From: VYFG01 sp965248685
Lineage (GTDB): Bacteria > Pseudomonadota > Gammaproteobacteria > Arenicellales > Poriferihabitantaceae
Direction of reading: 5' to 3'
Assembly: GCA_965248685.1 (NCBI GenBank)
Contig: CBDFKC010000002.1
Location: 62,001-126,000, forward strand
Length of the DNA stretch: 64,000 nucleotides
Positions 28,059 through 36,860 of this stretch are shown in pieces. Numbering within the stretch: the stretch's first letter is position 1; each line of letters opens with the position of its first letter. The notes below the pieces were generated by a model. That model saw nothing but the letters and a program-made list of their open reading frames with translations, had not been told where the DNA came from and did no database searches. The position numbers were made by a program, and so were the translations under genes.

Positions 28059-28657
28059 TCGGTAGCCTTCAATTGGATCGATCAGGAGGAGACCAAAGCG
28101 GTCCATGGGATAAATCGGACCAGGGATTTACCCTCCTCGAGATGCTGCTCACTGTTTTTCTGATCGGGTTGGTAACCAGCCTGGTAACTCTTAACGTTGG
28201 TCAGGATGCAGATGATATTGCCAAGTTAGAGGCTCGTCGGTTTGCTGCTTTAGTCGGCCACCTGCAGGATGAGTCTACCATTGCGGGTCTTCCAATGGGG
28301 GTTGAGGTTAGAGAGATCGATAATCGATACAGCTTTTGGGAACTGACCGATACCTGGGCGCGGGTCGAGAAGCTTGAAGTGCTTAGAGAACGGGTTGTAC
28401 CCGAACAGATTTCTCTGATATTCACTTTGCTACAGAAGGTGAAACCGGAAGCTGATGGTGATTCCAACAAAAACCAGGATGGCCAGAATTCAGAGAGCGA
28501 AGATAAATCCAGCTCTCCGGAACCAAAAAAATTACTAGTGGTCGACCCAACGGGGATTACACGTCCATTTATCGCAAAATTCAGTGGTAAAAACATGGCA
28601 TTTAGTGTCTTCCTTGATAACGAATTAAATCCTGTTGTCGCACCGGAATCACTATAG
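28034..28657 (+). CDS. gspH: type II secretion minor pseudopilin GspH
   Basis: Minor pseudopilin. The prepilin motif DQGFTLLEMLLTVFLIGLV is clear at about residues 30-48, giving an unusually long 31-residue leader from this ATG. A TTG at 28073 would shorten the leader to 18. The frame overlaps the end of gspG by 25 bp, implying coupling. The C-terminal half contains a hydrophilic Asn/Asp/Ser/Glu-rich insertion (about residues 138-168, including KNQDGQNSESEDKSSSPEP), not usual for GspH and probably a disordered surface loop. Confidence 0.87.
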   Translation: MEYGPNQIIGSLQLDRSGGDQSGPWDKSDQGFTLLEMLLTVFLIGLVTSLVTLNVGQDADDIAKLEARRFAALVGHLQDESTIAGLPMGVEVREIDNRYSFWELTDTWARVEKLEVLRERVVPEQISLIFTLLQKVKPEADGDSNKNQDGQNSESEDKSSSPEPKKLLVVDPTGITRPFIAKFSGKNMAFSVFLDNELNPVVAPESL

Positions 28658-28694
28658 TGAACAATATCATGATGAGTCGATCCAGCCGGTCAAA

Positions 28695-29096
28695 ATGATA
28701 CCCAGGTCAAATAGAACGACCCGGGGTTTTACCCTGCTCGAAGTAATGGTAGCGTTGGCAGTGGCGGCTATTGGTCTGGGTGCGGTGGCAAAATCCATGA
28801 CCGCTAATGTGGATGTATCAGATCGCCTAAAGCAACGAACCCTTGCAACCTGGGTGGCGAGTAATCGTCTGGCTGAATTACGGATGTATCGCCAGTTTAT
28901 CAGCAACGGAGGACAATCCGGCAAGGCCGAAATGGGTGGATACGAATGGTTTCTTGAAGAGAAATATTCGGCCACCGCAGACCCCAATATCTCCAGGGTG
29001 GATATTCGCGTATTTCAAAACGAGACAAGTCGGGACGTGGTCAGTATTACCAGCTACGTTTCATTGTACAAACCGGGGACTGGTAGCAATCCGTGA
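28695..29096 (+). CDS. gspI: type II secretion minor pseudopilin GspI
   Basis: Minor pseudopilin of the pseudopilus tip complex (GspH-I-J-K). From the ATG at 28695 the leader MIPRSNRTTRG is 11 residues, followed by FTLLEVMVALAVAAIGLGAV with Glu at +5. A TTG at 28635, overlapping gspH, gives a 31-residue leader and is less likely. The C-terminal part is about 100 residues with the family ASNRLAELR region. Its stop codon overlaps the GTG start of gspJ. Confidence 0.88.
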   Translation: MIPRSNRTTRGFTLLEVMVALAVAAIGLGAVAKSMTANVDVSDRLKQRTLATWVASNRLAELRMYRQFISNGGQSGKAEMGGYEWFLEEKYSATADPNISRVDIRVFQNETSRDVVSITSYVSLYKPGTGSNP

Positions 29097-29740
29097 ACAT
29101 TTCACCAGGTTCCCAATCAATTTCCAAGCGTCGATACCGGCGTTCTCAACAGCTGGGTTTCACTTTCATCGAAGTGATGGTGGCGGTAGGTATTTTTGCG
29201 GTGATCGCGACGATTTGCTATGCAACCTTGAGCCAATACTTAAGAGTCAGAACAATAGTCGAATTGAATGACGCCGAGATCAGGCAGTTGCAGCGCACAT
29301 TTATCATCATTGAGCGAGACCTGCGTTTTATGATCAATCGCCCGGTTCGGGATGAATATGGTGATGAGGAAGATGCGTATCTATCGGAAGGTAATTCGAT
29401 TAACAATGAACTGTTCCGCATAACCATATCCGAACCGGATATCGGGTCTCCAGGCAATACCAGTTTGCGCAGGGTAGCCTGGCGACTAGAGGATGGAAAT
29501 TTGTATCGAGACAGCTGGGCAGTGCTGGATCGGGTTCAGGACTCCTTGCCCCAAAGCCGATTAATACTGCGGCAAGTAAGCCAGATTGATGTTGTTAATT
29601 ATAAATGGGAAGACGATTTAGGGGTACAGCAATTTTTTGCCAGTAATAGTGACGATCTTCCATATGCCACCGAATTATTAATTATCATGGATGACGAAAG
29701 TAGTTACCGGCGAATTTTTGATCTGGCTAATGGCTCCTGA
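29093..29740 (+). CDS. gspJ: type II secretion minor pseudopilin GspJ
   Basis: Minor pseudopilin with a GTG start overlapping the gspI stop by 4 bp. Basic leader, then LGFTFIEVMVAVGIFAVIAT, a prepilin cleavage site with Glu at +5. The globular part includes the conserved IRQLQRTFIIIERDLR helix and the calculated pattern of GspJ (RLILRQVSQIDVVNYKW). 215 aa, normal for the family. gspK begins inside its 3' end. Confidence 0.93.
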   Translation: MNISPGSQSISKRRYRRSQQLGFTFIEVMVAVGIFAVIATICYATLSQYLRVRTIVELNDAEIRQLQRTFIIIERDLRFMINRPVRDEYGDEEDAYLSEGNSINNELFRITISEPDIGSPGNTSLRRVAWRLEDGNLYRDSWAVLDRVQDSLPQSRLILRQVSQIDVVNYKWEDDLGVQQFFASNSDDLPYATELLIIMDDESSYRRIFDLANGS

Positions 29741-30866
29741 CTTCAAGCTCGACTTTATTGTGAAAGGATCTGGAACTAACCAGACAGGCATTTTTCACCA
29801 GAGCGGTGTTGCCCTGATTTCTATTTTGCTGTTGCTTACGGTACTGGCAACCCTGGCGATTTACACCGCCGAAAATCAGGATTTGGCGATTCGCCGAGTG
29901 GAAAATCAAAGCGTCGCGGAACAAGGCTATCAAGTCAACCTGAGTGGTGAACAGTGGGTGGTGAAGGTACTCGAGAGAGATATCCAAACCGATTTGGAAA
30001 ATGCGGAAAGCGGTCAACCGGTGTTCGATCATTATGGTGAAATATGGGGTAATCTGGGGCCGCCAGTTGAAGTCGGCGAGACCGGGACTACCCTGTTGAT
30101 GTCCATCGAAGATCTCCAGGGCAAATTGAATATCAACAATTTAATTGTGGATAGCGCTATTGTGGGTGGTGCTGTGGATGACGACACCCCAAAAGATGCG
30201 TTATGGCTCGAAATCTTTCGTAATCTGACGTTTATTCTGGAGCATAATCCGGAACTTGTGGATGGTATGGTCGACTGGGTCGATTCCGATCAGAACCCAA
30301 TCGGTACGACCGGCGCGGAAGATCTCTACTATACTGGCTTAGAGGTTCCTTATCGTAGTGCCAACCGGGCAATGTCCTCTACCGCAGAAATTTCACGAGT
30401 AAAGGATTTTACCCCCGAGGTAGTACAAAGTTTATTGCCCTGGGTAAGCGCGTTGCCTCTAGAATCAAAATCAACCGCCATTCTTGTCAATGTTAATACT
30501 GCACCAGCAGAGATTCTCGCCGCGTTTTCTAAATTCCAGCCCGCTGACCCTGGGGCCCTGGGTCCCCTTATCGAAAAACGCCAGTCGGCACCGTTTGAAG
30601 AATTGGGTGATTTCGCTACTGATTACCAGGCTTTGATGCCAGATGGGTTGGTCCAGGGTTACGCGACTATGTTGGCAACCACGAGTAATTTTTATGCCGG
30701 CCGTAGCTGCGCCGAGTCTGGGAGGGTAAAATTCAGCATGACCAGTTTGTTGCAAAAACAAACCTCCGAGGAAAACGTAAAGGTGTTACAACGGGAACGA
30801 TTCTTTGGTTGCCCGACTTTTACCAACCCTGATCCAGATGAAAAAACTGACCAAAATAATTCGTGA
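29730..30866 (+). CDS. gspK: type II secretion pseudopilus tip protein GspK
   Basis: Large minor pseudopilin that caps the pseudopilus. After a leader of about 26 residues comes SGVALISILLLLTVLATLAI, the GspK-type N-terminal helix, which lacks the Glu at +5 as is normal for this subunit. The large soluble domain follows, with EDLQGKLNINNL, a VDWVDSDQNP calcium-like acidic segment, PYRSANR and the ILVNVNTAPAEILAA helix-hairpin-helix motif. ATG at 29730 overlaps gspJ by 11 bp and is preferred; an in-frame start at 29691 adds 13 residues. Its stop overlaps the gspL start (GTGA). Confidence 0.92.
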   Translation: MAPDFKLDFIVKGSGTNQTGIFHQSGVALISILLLLTVLATLAIYTAENQDLAIRRVENQSVAEQGYQVNLSGEQWVVKVLERDIQTDLENAESGQPVFDHYGEIWGNLGPPVEVGETGTTLLMSIEDLQGKLNINNLIVDSAIVGGAVDDDTPKDALWLEIFRNLTFILEHNPELVDGMVDWVDSDQNPIGTTGAEDLYYTGLEVPYRSANRAMSSTAEISRVKDFTPEVVQSLLPWVSALPLESKSTAILVNVNTAPAEILAAFSKFQPADPGALGPLIEKRQSAPFEELGDFATDYQALMPDGLVQGYATMLATTSNFYAGRSCAESGRVKFSMTSLLQKQTSEENVKVLQRERFFGCPTFTNPDPDEKTDQNNS

Positions 30867-32047
30867 AACTCTATCTTACACTTGATCTACCGTCCCAATG
30901 GACCGTTGTTAACGGTAAGGGTGAGTTAGTGGACCAGGGGATATGTTCCCAGTTGGAGCAAATTAAGGTGCCGCGTCAGGTAGACGAGATAATCGGAATT
31001 GCCCCGGGCCAAGCGGTGACCACGCGTTCAGTGATAGTACCCGGTCGCAGTCGCAGTAATGTTGAAGCCGCATTGCCCTATGCCCTTGAAGATAGTCTTG
31101 GCGAAGACGTTGAGCGTCTCCACTTTACCTTGCTGGAATGGCAGGCTGGAAAGCCGGCGATCGTCTCTATTGTGGCGAAAAATGATATGACTAGTTGGCT
31201 AAATGATTGTCGGCAGGCCAATATCTATCTGGACCGGATAGTGCCTGGCTATCTGGTGCTGCCTTTGCATGCTGAAAATTCCATAACCGTCTCCACCCTG
31301 GAGGATGACAGTCTGTATATTCGCAACGGTAAACTATCTGGCTTTGCCATGGACAGAGACTTTTACGAATATTGGATGGAGTCTGAAGATCTGGCAGATG
31401 TAGATATTTCCGTAACAGACGCAGCCTTGGCAAAATCCATGGCTGGTACAGGACTGACCCGGGTCAGCCACTGGGACATCGGAAACAGTTTGAGTGGGTG
31501 GCTTCGACTGGGAGGGCAAAAACTTGCCGGAGACACGCCTTCACTATTGCATGGTGAATTTGTTCCACCCCATCGATCACGTAGTTATCGCCCGCTGAAA
31601 GTGGCCGTATTTTGTAGCCTGGTCGCCGGTATGGTTTATTTTGCTGCCATGGTAAAGGAGTCCAGGGAACTGGGAAGCCAAAAACTACAGATCAAGCAGG
31701 AGATGGTGGCTTTGTTTAAACAGCACTTCCCGAGTGAGCCATATCTCGGTCGGCCGCGCTTTCAGATTCAAAGTCTGTTGCAAAGTCAGACCGGTGGATC
31801 CGGTGACAGTGAATTTCAGCGATTGCTCCATTCCATGAGCAGGGTAACCCTGCAGCATCAGGCCGAGATCGAAGAAGTTAATTATCGCAACCGGGCGATC
31901 ACCGTTACTTGTAATGTTGGAAGTCTTACGGTTCTCGATAACATTCGCCAATCATTACAGCAATTACCTGGGATTTCCGCGGAGCTATTATCATCCGGGG
32001 CACGCGATAATAAGGTTACTGGCCGTTTCCGGGTGTCTGGGAGTTAG
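30863..32047 (+). CDS. gspL: type II secretion inner-membrane protein GspL
   Basis: Bitopic protein that recruits GspE to the membrane and partners GspM. It has an actin-like cytoplasmic N-terminal domain (residues about 1-235; GRSRSNVEAALPYALEDSLGEDVE is the conserved GspL segment, quoted here in part as ALPYALEDSL). One membrane helix follows (about 243-262, LKVAVFCSLVAGMVYFAAMV), then a periplasmic ferredoxin-like domain. GTG start overlapping gspK by 4 bp. 394 aa. Confidence 0.92.
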   Translation: MKLYLTLDLPSQWTVVNGKGELVDQGICSQLEQIKVPRQVDEIIGIAPGQAVTTRSVIVPGRSRSNVEAALPYALEDSLGEDVERLHFTLLEWQAGKPAIVSIVAKNDMTSWLNDCRQANIYLDRIVPGYLVLPLHAENSITVSTLEDDSLYIRNGKLSGFAMDRDFYEYWMESEDLADVDISVTDAALAKSMAGTGLTRVSHWDIGNSLSGWLRLGGQKLAGDTPSLLHGEFVPPHRSRSYRPLKVAVFCSLVAGMVYFAAMVKESRELGSQKLQIKQEMVALFKQHFPSEPYLGRPRFQIQSLLQSQTGGSGDSEFQRLLHSMSRVTLQHQAEIEEVNYRNRAITVTCNVGSLTVLDNIRQSLQQLPGISAELLSSGARDNKVTGRFRVSGS

Positions 32048-32049
32048 TT

Positions 32050-32517
32050 ATGGCAATCTGGCAAAATTTTAATATACGGGAAAAGATACTGGTCGGATTA
32101 TTGTTGCCATTAATTCTGATGTTGGTTTTTTATCTTTACCTTTGGCAACCGACTAAACTGGAGCTCGGTAAACTCCGGCTGGCGGTTCCGCAAGACAATG
32201 CAACCTTGGCCTGGATGAAATTTCGCTTAAATGACGGCGTCGTTAATTCGGATGGCGAGGATCAGGCAGGCCAGAACAAACCCCTGCTTACGGTGATCGA
32301 AAAGGTTGCGATTGATACGGGGATAAAAAATTCCATTCAACGGGTCCAGCCAGGGGAATCGGGGGTCGTGGAGATTTGGTTTCAGGAAGTGGTGGCAGAT
32401 CAGCTGTTTGCCTGGATTGATCAACTCGCGGTCAATGGCATTTCAGTAGATTCTGCGGCAATTACCCGGGCCATTCCAGGCCGGGTGTCTGCCCGAATCA
32501 AGGTAATAAGGCGTTAA
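32050..32517 (+). CDS. gspM: type II secretion inner-membrane protein GspM
   Basis: Short bitopic assembly protein: cytoplasmic N-terminus (MAIWQNFNIREK), one membrane helix at about residues 14-33, then a periplasmic ferredoxin-like domain ending in AITRAIPGRVSARIKVIRR. 155 aa, normal for GspM. It begins 2 bp after gspL and is the last gsp gene; gspN is absent. recJ follows after 60 bp. Confidence 0.9.
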   Translation: MAIWQNFNIREKILVGLLLPLILMLVFYLYLWQPTKLELGKLRLAVPQDNATLAWMKFRLNDGVVNSDGEDQAGQNKPLLTVIEKVAIDTGIKNSIQRVQPGESGVVEIWFQEVVADQLFAWIDQLAVNGISVDSAAITRAIPGRVSARIKVIRR

Positions 32518-32577
32518 CTTGCGGACTATCCCAAGCGACGCTCTCGCGCATAAAATTCGATTTGATCCCTTCGGCCA

Positions 32578-34380
32578 ATGACGGAATTCGCTCCTAGAAT
32601 TATTGTCCGGCGTAAAGCTGAGTCAAATCTTGCGACCTTAAGTCGGGCTCCAACCGGCGATTCTCTACATCCGTTGCTTCAACGTATTTTTGCGAATCGC
32701 AATGTCCAGGATTTGACTGGACTGGATCATTCGTTGTCTAGATTGCATCCCCCTGGCAGTTTCGAGGATATCGATAAATCCTGCGAAATATTGCGCCAGG
32801 CCATCGACCAGGACCAGTCAATCCTGATAGTAGGAGATTACGATACCGATGGCGCGACTGCGACTACCGTGGCGATTTTGGGCCTTCGCTTGCTCGGTGC
32901 TAAAGACGTTAACTATTTAGTTCCCAACCGCTTTGACTATGGTTATGGATTGTCTGCAGGAATTGCCAGAGTGGCGGTTGAGATGGAACCGGACCTGGTG
33001 ATCACAGTGGACAATGGCATCTCCAGTATAGAGGGCGTTCAGTTGCTAAGGGATGCAGGCGTTGATGTCATTGTCACTGACCATCACTTGGCTGGAACGG
33101 TTCTACCTGATGCGAATGCAATCATTAACCCGAACCAGCCTGGCTGCAAGTTTCCGAGCAAAATGCTGTCAGGGGTTGGCGTAATGTTCTATTTATTGAT
33201 GGCGTTACGCGCCACTATGCGGGATCAGGGATGGTTTGAACAGCCTCATGCCGAGATCCCGAATCTGGCCCAATTGTTGGACCTGGTTGCATTGGGTACG
33301 GTTGCCGATCTGGTGCCCCTGGATCAAAACAATCGTATCCTGGTGGCCCAGGGAATTGCCAGAATACGCAACAATAAATGTCGACCTGGTATTAGAGCGC
33401 TGCTAAATGTAGCGGGGAAGAATCATGATAATGCAACCAGTACAGATTTGGGTTTTATCGTAGGACCGAGGTTGAATGCGGCAGGCCGATTGGATGATAT
33501 ATCCATGGGAATTGAGTGTTTGCTTGCAGAAGATGAAAAAACTGCTCGTGAACTGGCTTCTATACTGCATGAAATAAATACCCAGCGTCGTCAGATCGAA
33601 CAGAAAATGCAACAACAGGCAGTGGAAATCGTTAGCCAGATTTCATCCCGGAAAGATAAAAATTTAGGAATTTGTCTCCACAACGAAGAATGGCATCAAG
33701 GTATTACCGGACTGGTCGCCTCACGACTAAAGGATCGCTTTCATCAACCAACCATCGTTTTTGCAGGCAATACCGACGGAAAGCTCTCAGGATCTGGACG
33801 GTCGGTACCAGGGATGCATATTCGAGATGTGCTTGAGTCTATATCTACGCGAAATCCCGGGCTCATAGAAAAGTTTGGTGGTCACGCAATGGCCGCCGGG
33901 CTAACTATTTGTGTAGGGGATTTCGATTTATTTTGCGCCCAGTTTCAGGCTGAAGTTACCGCTCATTTTTCTGATCATCCTCCGCTAAATGTGATTTATT
34001 CTGATGGGTTTCTGGATCCCGAGTTCTTTACCCTTGAGATTGCCGAATTGTTGCGGACCGCTGCACCCTGGGGACAGCAATTTCCGGTTCCGGTTTTTGA
34101 CAATGAATTCAAAGTGCTCAATCTAAAGATTGTGGGCGAACAGCATTTAAAGCTGCGGCTCGCATCCAATGGACGATTGTTGGATGCGATTGCATTTCGC
34201 CAGCTTGAACCAGGGCAACCCGCTCCCCAGCTTGGTCGCATAAAAGCTGCTTTTCAGTTGGATATTAATGAGTTTCGAGGAACCCGGTCGCTGCAGCTGA
34301 TCATTGATCATATCGAATCGGTGAATGAGCCAGGAGAATCCACCGAAGCAATAGAAGATAAGGCGATTTCTGGACATTGA
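32578..34380 (+). CDS. recJ: single-stranded-DNA-specific 5'-3' exonuclease RecJ
   Basis: DHH-family exonuclease of the RecF recombination, mismatch and base excision repair pathways. The 600-aa protein shows the metal-binding motifs ILIVGDYDTDGATATTVAIL, LVITVDNGISS, VIVTDHHLAG (the DHH motif) and, in the DHHA1 domain, SGSGRSVPGMH and EKFGGHAMAAGLTI. A C-terminal OB-like region (residues about 470-585) completes the usual architecture. It starts 60 bp after gspM and ends 88 bp before rpoE. Confidence 0.95.
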   Translation: MTEFAPRIIVRRKAESNLATLSRAPTGDSLHPLLQRIFANRNVQDLTGLDHSLSRLHPPGSFEDIDKSCEILRQAIDQDQSILIVGDYDTDGATATTVAILGLRLLGAKDVNYLVPNRFDYGYGLSAGIARVAVEMEPDLVITVDNGISSIEGVQLLRDAGVDVIVTDHHLAGTVLPDANAIINPNQPGCKFPSKMLSGVGVMFYLLMALRATMRDQGWFEQPHAEIPNLAQLLDLVALGTVADLVPLDQNNRILVAQGIARIRNNKCRPGIRALLNVAGKNHDNATSTDLGFIVGPRLNAAGRLDDISMGIECLLAEDEKTARELASILHEINTQRRQIEQKMQQQAVEIVSQISSRKDKNLGICLHNEEWHQGITGLVASRLKDRFHQPTIVFAGNTDGKLSGSGRSVPGMHIRDVLESISTRNPGLIEKFGGHAMAAGLTICVGDFDLFCAQFQAEVTAHFSDHPPLNVIYSDGFLDPEFFTLEIAELLRTAAPWGQQFPVPVFDNEFKVLNLKIVGEQHLKLRLASNGRLLDAIAFRQLEPGQPAPQLGRIKAAFQLDINEFRGTRSLQLIIDHIESVNEPGESTEAIEDKAISGH

Positions 34381-34468
34381 GTTGTACTCAGGATTGTGTT
34401 TTTCGAAACATCCACTATACTGATCCAAAATTCAGAATTACTGATCCAATCTCAGCCGAAACCCGTTA

Positions 34469-35044
34469 ATGGAGCAAGATGTGAACGACAATGTGATAGT
34501 CGAACGGGTCCGTAATGGTGACAAGCAGGCTTTTAATCTGCTGGTTGCGAAATATCAATACAAGATACAAAACCTGGTCGGACGCTTCATTAAAGACCGG
34601 TCTGAACAGGAGGATGTAACTCAGGAGGCGTTCATAAAGGCCTACCGGGCTATCGCCAACTTTCGAGGTGACAGCGCGTTCTATACCTGGCTATACCGAA
34701 TTGCGGTTAATTCAGCCAAGAACCACTTGGTCAGCGCCGGGCGTCGCCCTCCCGCCCAGGGTGTGGACCTGGACGAGACCGCTGCTCTGGGTCTTACTGA
34801 AGGCTTAACTGAGATAAACTCTCCGGAAGCGATTCTGCAGAATGATCAATTAGTAACCGTGATTCGTCAGGCCATCGAAGCGTTACCGGAAGAGCTCCGT
34901 CAGGCTATAACATTACGTGAATTTGATGGCCTTAGCTACGAAGATATCGCTACCGTTATGGATTGTCCAATAGGGACCGTCAGGTCTCGAATTTTCAGGG
35001 CCCGTGAATCCATCGAGCAAGCCATGAACACACCCCTCAAATAA
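34469..35044 (+). CDS. rpoE: extracytoplasmic-stress sigma factor RpoE (AlgU)
   Basis: ECF sigma factor directing the envelope-stress response. The 191-aa protein is very close to the enterobacterial/pseudomonad type: VIVERVRNGDKQAFNLLVAKYQ, region 2 FRGDSAFYTWLYRIAVNSAKN, and region 4 LPEELRQAITLREFDGLSYE followed by DCPIGTVRSRIFRARE. The anti-sigma genes rseA and rseB follow, so control by regulated proteolysis of RseA is expected. I could not recognise a good sigma-E-type promoter in the 88 bp upstream. Confidence 0.96.
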   Translation: MEQDVNDNVIVERVRNGDKQAFNLLVAKYQYKIQNLVGRFIKDRSEQEDVTQEAFIKAYRAIANFRGDSAFYTWLYRIAVNSAKNHLVSAGRRPPAQGVDLDETAALGLTEGLTEINSPEAILQNDQLVTVIRQAIEALPEELRQAITLREFDGLSYEDIATVMDCPIGTVRSRIFRARESIEQAMNTPLK

Positions 35045-35167
35045 TCCTATGATAAGTATTAAATCCTTCGGGAATTTTTGAAAAAGTGAATAAATTTATG
35101 AACTTAATAGCGGAAGTATTGACTAATAGCCTGACCTGAGAGTGAACCGAGTGAATCCCTTATAACC

Positions 35168-35749
35168 ATGAAAAATACTATAAACGATATTATTGATCAT
35201 CGTCTTGACGCGAAAGATCTGGCAGAAAACGTCGGTAAAATTGCCAGTAGTAAAGCTTCGGTTGAGAGTTGGAAAAATAATCATTTAATCGGAGATGTCA
35301 TCCGCGGAGACGTATTATCCATTGGCCCTTGTCTGGTAGATCGAATCCAACAGTCTTTAGAACACGAACATACCATTCTGGCACCGGTTCGAGAAGAATC
35401 ACTGCAGCTCACGGGGTCGACTGACCGAGAGCGATCTGATGTTTGGAAATCTGCCGGGCTATTCGCCATTGCTGCATCTATTGCCATCGTGGCAGTTTTA
35501 ACCCTGACTCCCGATATCTCCGGAACCGTCTCTCAGGTTGAGCAAATTGCTCAGGTTGAACAGACTTCGGTTAAACCTGCAGGATTGATTGAGCAGGGTT
35601 CACCGGCGCAACAGGGAGATGGAAGCCAAAGCTTCGATGCCGAATTTGGCCAGATGTTGGTGGAGCATGGGGAATTTTCGGCGACTTCGGGATTGAATGG
35701 CCTGGTTGCCTATGCCAAGCTGGTGAGCAACGAAACCCTTGGCGAATAA
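35168..35749 (+). CDS. rseA: anti-sigma-E factor RseA (MucA)
   Basis: Single-pass inner-membrane anti-sigma factor that holds RpoE inactive until cleaved by site-1 and site-2 proteases. The 193-aa protein has a short cytoplasmic domain (residues 1-92) with the RseA-type SWKNNHLIGDVIRGDV helix that contacts sigma, one membrane segment at about 94-114, and a Gln/Ser-rich periplasmic tail. Sequence conservation is low, as usual for the family, so the call rests on position between rpoE and rseB plus topology and the SW..xHLIGD pattern. It starts 123 bp after rpoE. Confidence 0.88.
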   Translation: MKNTINDIIDHRLDAKDLAENVGKIASSKASVESWKNNHLIGDVIRGDVLSIGPCLVDRIQQSLEHEHTILAPVREESLQLTGSTDRERSDVWKSAGLFAIAASIAIVAVLTLTPDISGTVSQVEQIAQVEQTSVKPAGLIEQGSPAQQGDGSQSFDAEFGQMLVEHGEFSATSGLNGLVAYAKLVSNETLGE

Positions 35750-35760
35750 CCTGGCCATCG

Positions 35761-36768
35761 ATGATGGGCATTATTAATTCACCTCGCCGGGGGTTCCCTG
35801 GTGTGCAGCGATTGATCCGGGGAGCATGCGTCTGGCTAATTTGTTTCAGCTTTCAGGTGAATGCAGATGACAGCGCTACCGGATGGTTGATGCGGATGAA
35901 TGCTGCTGCCAGCAATTTGAGTTTTGCTGGCACGTTCGTCTATGTGCATGACAACCAGATAGAAGCTATGAAAGTTGCTCGTCGGGTTAGCGACGGGTCC
36001 ATGCAGGAACGGCTTTATGCATTGAATGGTCCCGCCAGAGAGTTGGTACGGGATATGGATCGAGTTTGGTGTTATATCCCGGATAAAAATGTAGGGGTTC
36101 ACGATTACCGTCAAACATCAGAAAGTGGATTTCCCCGAATCCTACCTCAAGATATTGATAGCATTAAAGATCTGTACGATTTCGAGATGGGGGTTGAACA
36201 GCGGGTGGCGGATCGTATGGCAAAGCAGATCAAAGTCTTGCCTAAAGACGAGTTTCGCTATGGTTACTATCTTTGGGCGGACAAATTGACTGGGTTGTTG
36301 CTGCGTTCGGACTTACTCGACCGAAACGGTTTGGTGGTGGAGCAATATTTGTTTGTCGATATCGATGTCGACCGGGAAATCAGCGACCGAGAACTGGAAT
36401 CCGCCAGTAGTAAGGAGCAATTGGTATGGTATGGAACGGATGTTCCTAAACTGACTGTCGAAGTCAGCAAAAAACGCTGGCAGATAGCTAATCCCCCGGC
36501 GGGCTATCGTCTAACCAAGCACATCCGGCGAATGTCTCCCATGGAGATGGTCGAAGAAGAGCATATGGTTTATACCGATGGATTGTCATCATTTTCTATC
36601 TTTTTCAAAGAAGCGCGAAAAGGACAGAGTAGTATGACTGGCTTGTCCAGTATGGGGGCGGTGAATGCTTACCGTGACTCTATCGGCGATTTTTGGATAA
36701 CCGTTATGGGCGAAGTACCCGCGGAAACCGTCAAACATATGGCCCAGCAGGTGAGCTATACCCCCTGA
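35761..36768 (+). CDS. rseB: sigma-E regulatory protein RseB (MucB)
   Basis: Periplasmic protein that shields RseA from site-1 protease and releases it on sensing mislocalised lipoproteins or LPS. The 335-aa protein has a signal peptide (about residues 1-37, cleavage after VNA). The large N-terminal lipid-sensing domain (NLSFAGTFVYVHDNQIEAMK; PDKNVGVHDY) is followed by a smaller C-terminal domain (about 230-330; ANPPAGYRLTKHIRRMSP). It starts 11 bp after rseA. rseC/mucC and mucD, often next, are not here; ppx follows. Confidence 0.92.
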   Translation: MMGIINSPRRGFPGVQRLIRGACVWLICFSFQVNADDSATGWLMRMNAAASNLSFAGTFVYVHDNQIEAMKVARRVSDGSMQERLYALNGPARELVRDMDRVWCYIPDKNVGVHDYRQTSESGFPRILPQDIDSIKDLYDFEMGVEQRVADRMAKQIKVLPKDEFRYGYYLWADKLTGLLLRSDLLDRNGLVVEQYLFVDIDVDREISDRELESASSKEQLVWYGTDVPKLTVEVSKKRWQIANPPAGYRLTKHIRRMSPMEMVEEEHMVYTDGLSSFSIFFKEARKGQSSMTGLSSMGAVNAYRDSIGDFWITVMGEVPAETVKHMAQQVSYTP

Positions 36769-36860
36769 GGCTCCGGCCTGCGGGCTTTACCTTGGTTGCG
36801 CAATACCGTAAGTTTCAATTGCTGGTAATCCGTTGTTTGTTGTAACTTCTTCTGAGTCTA

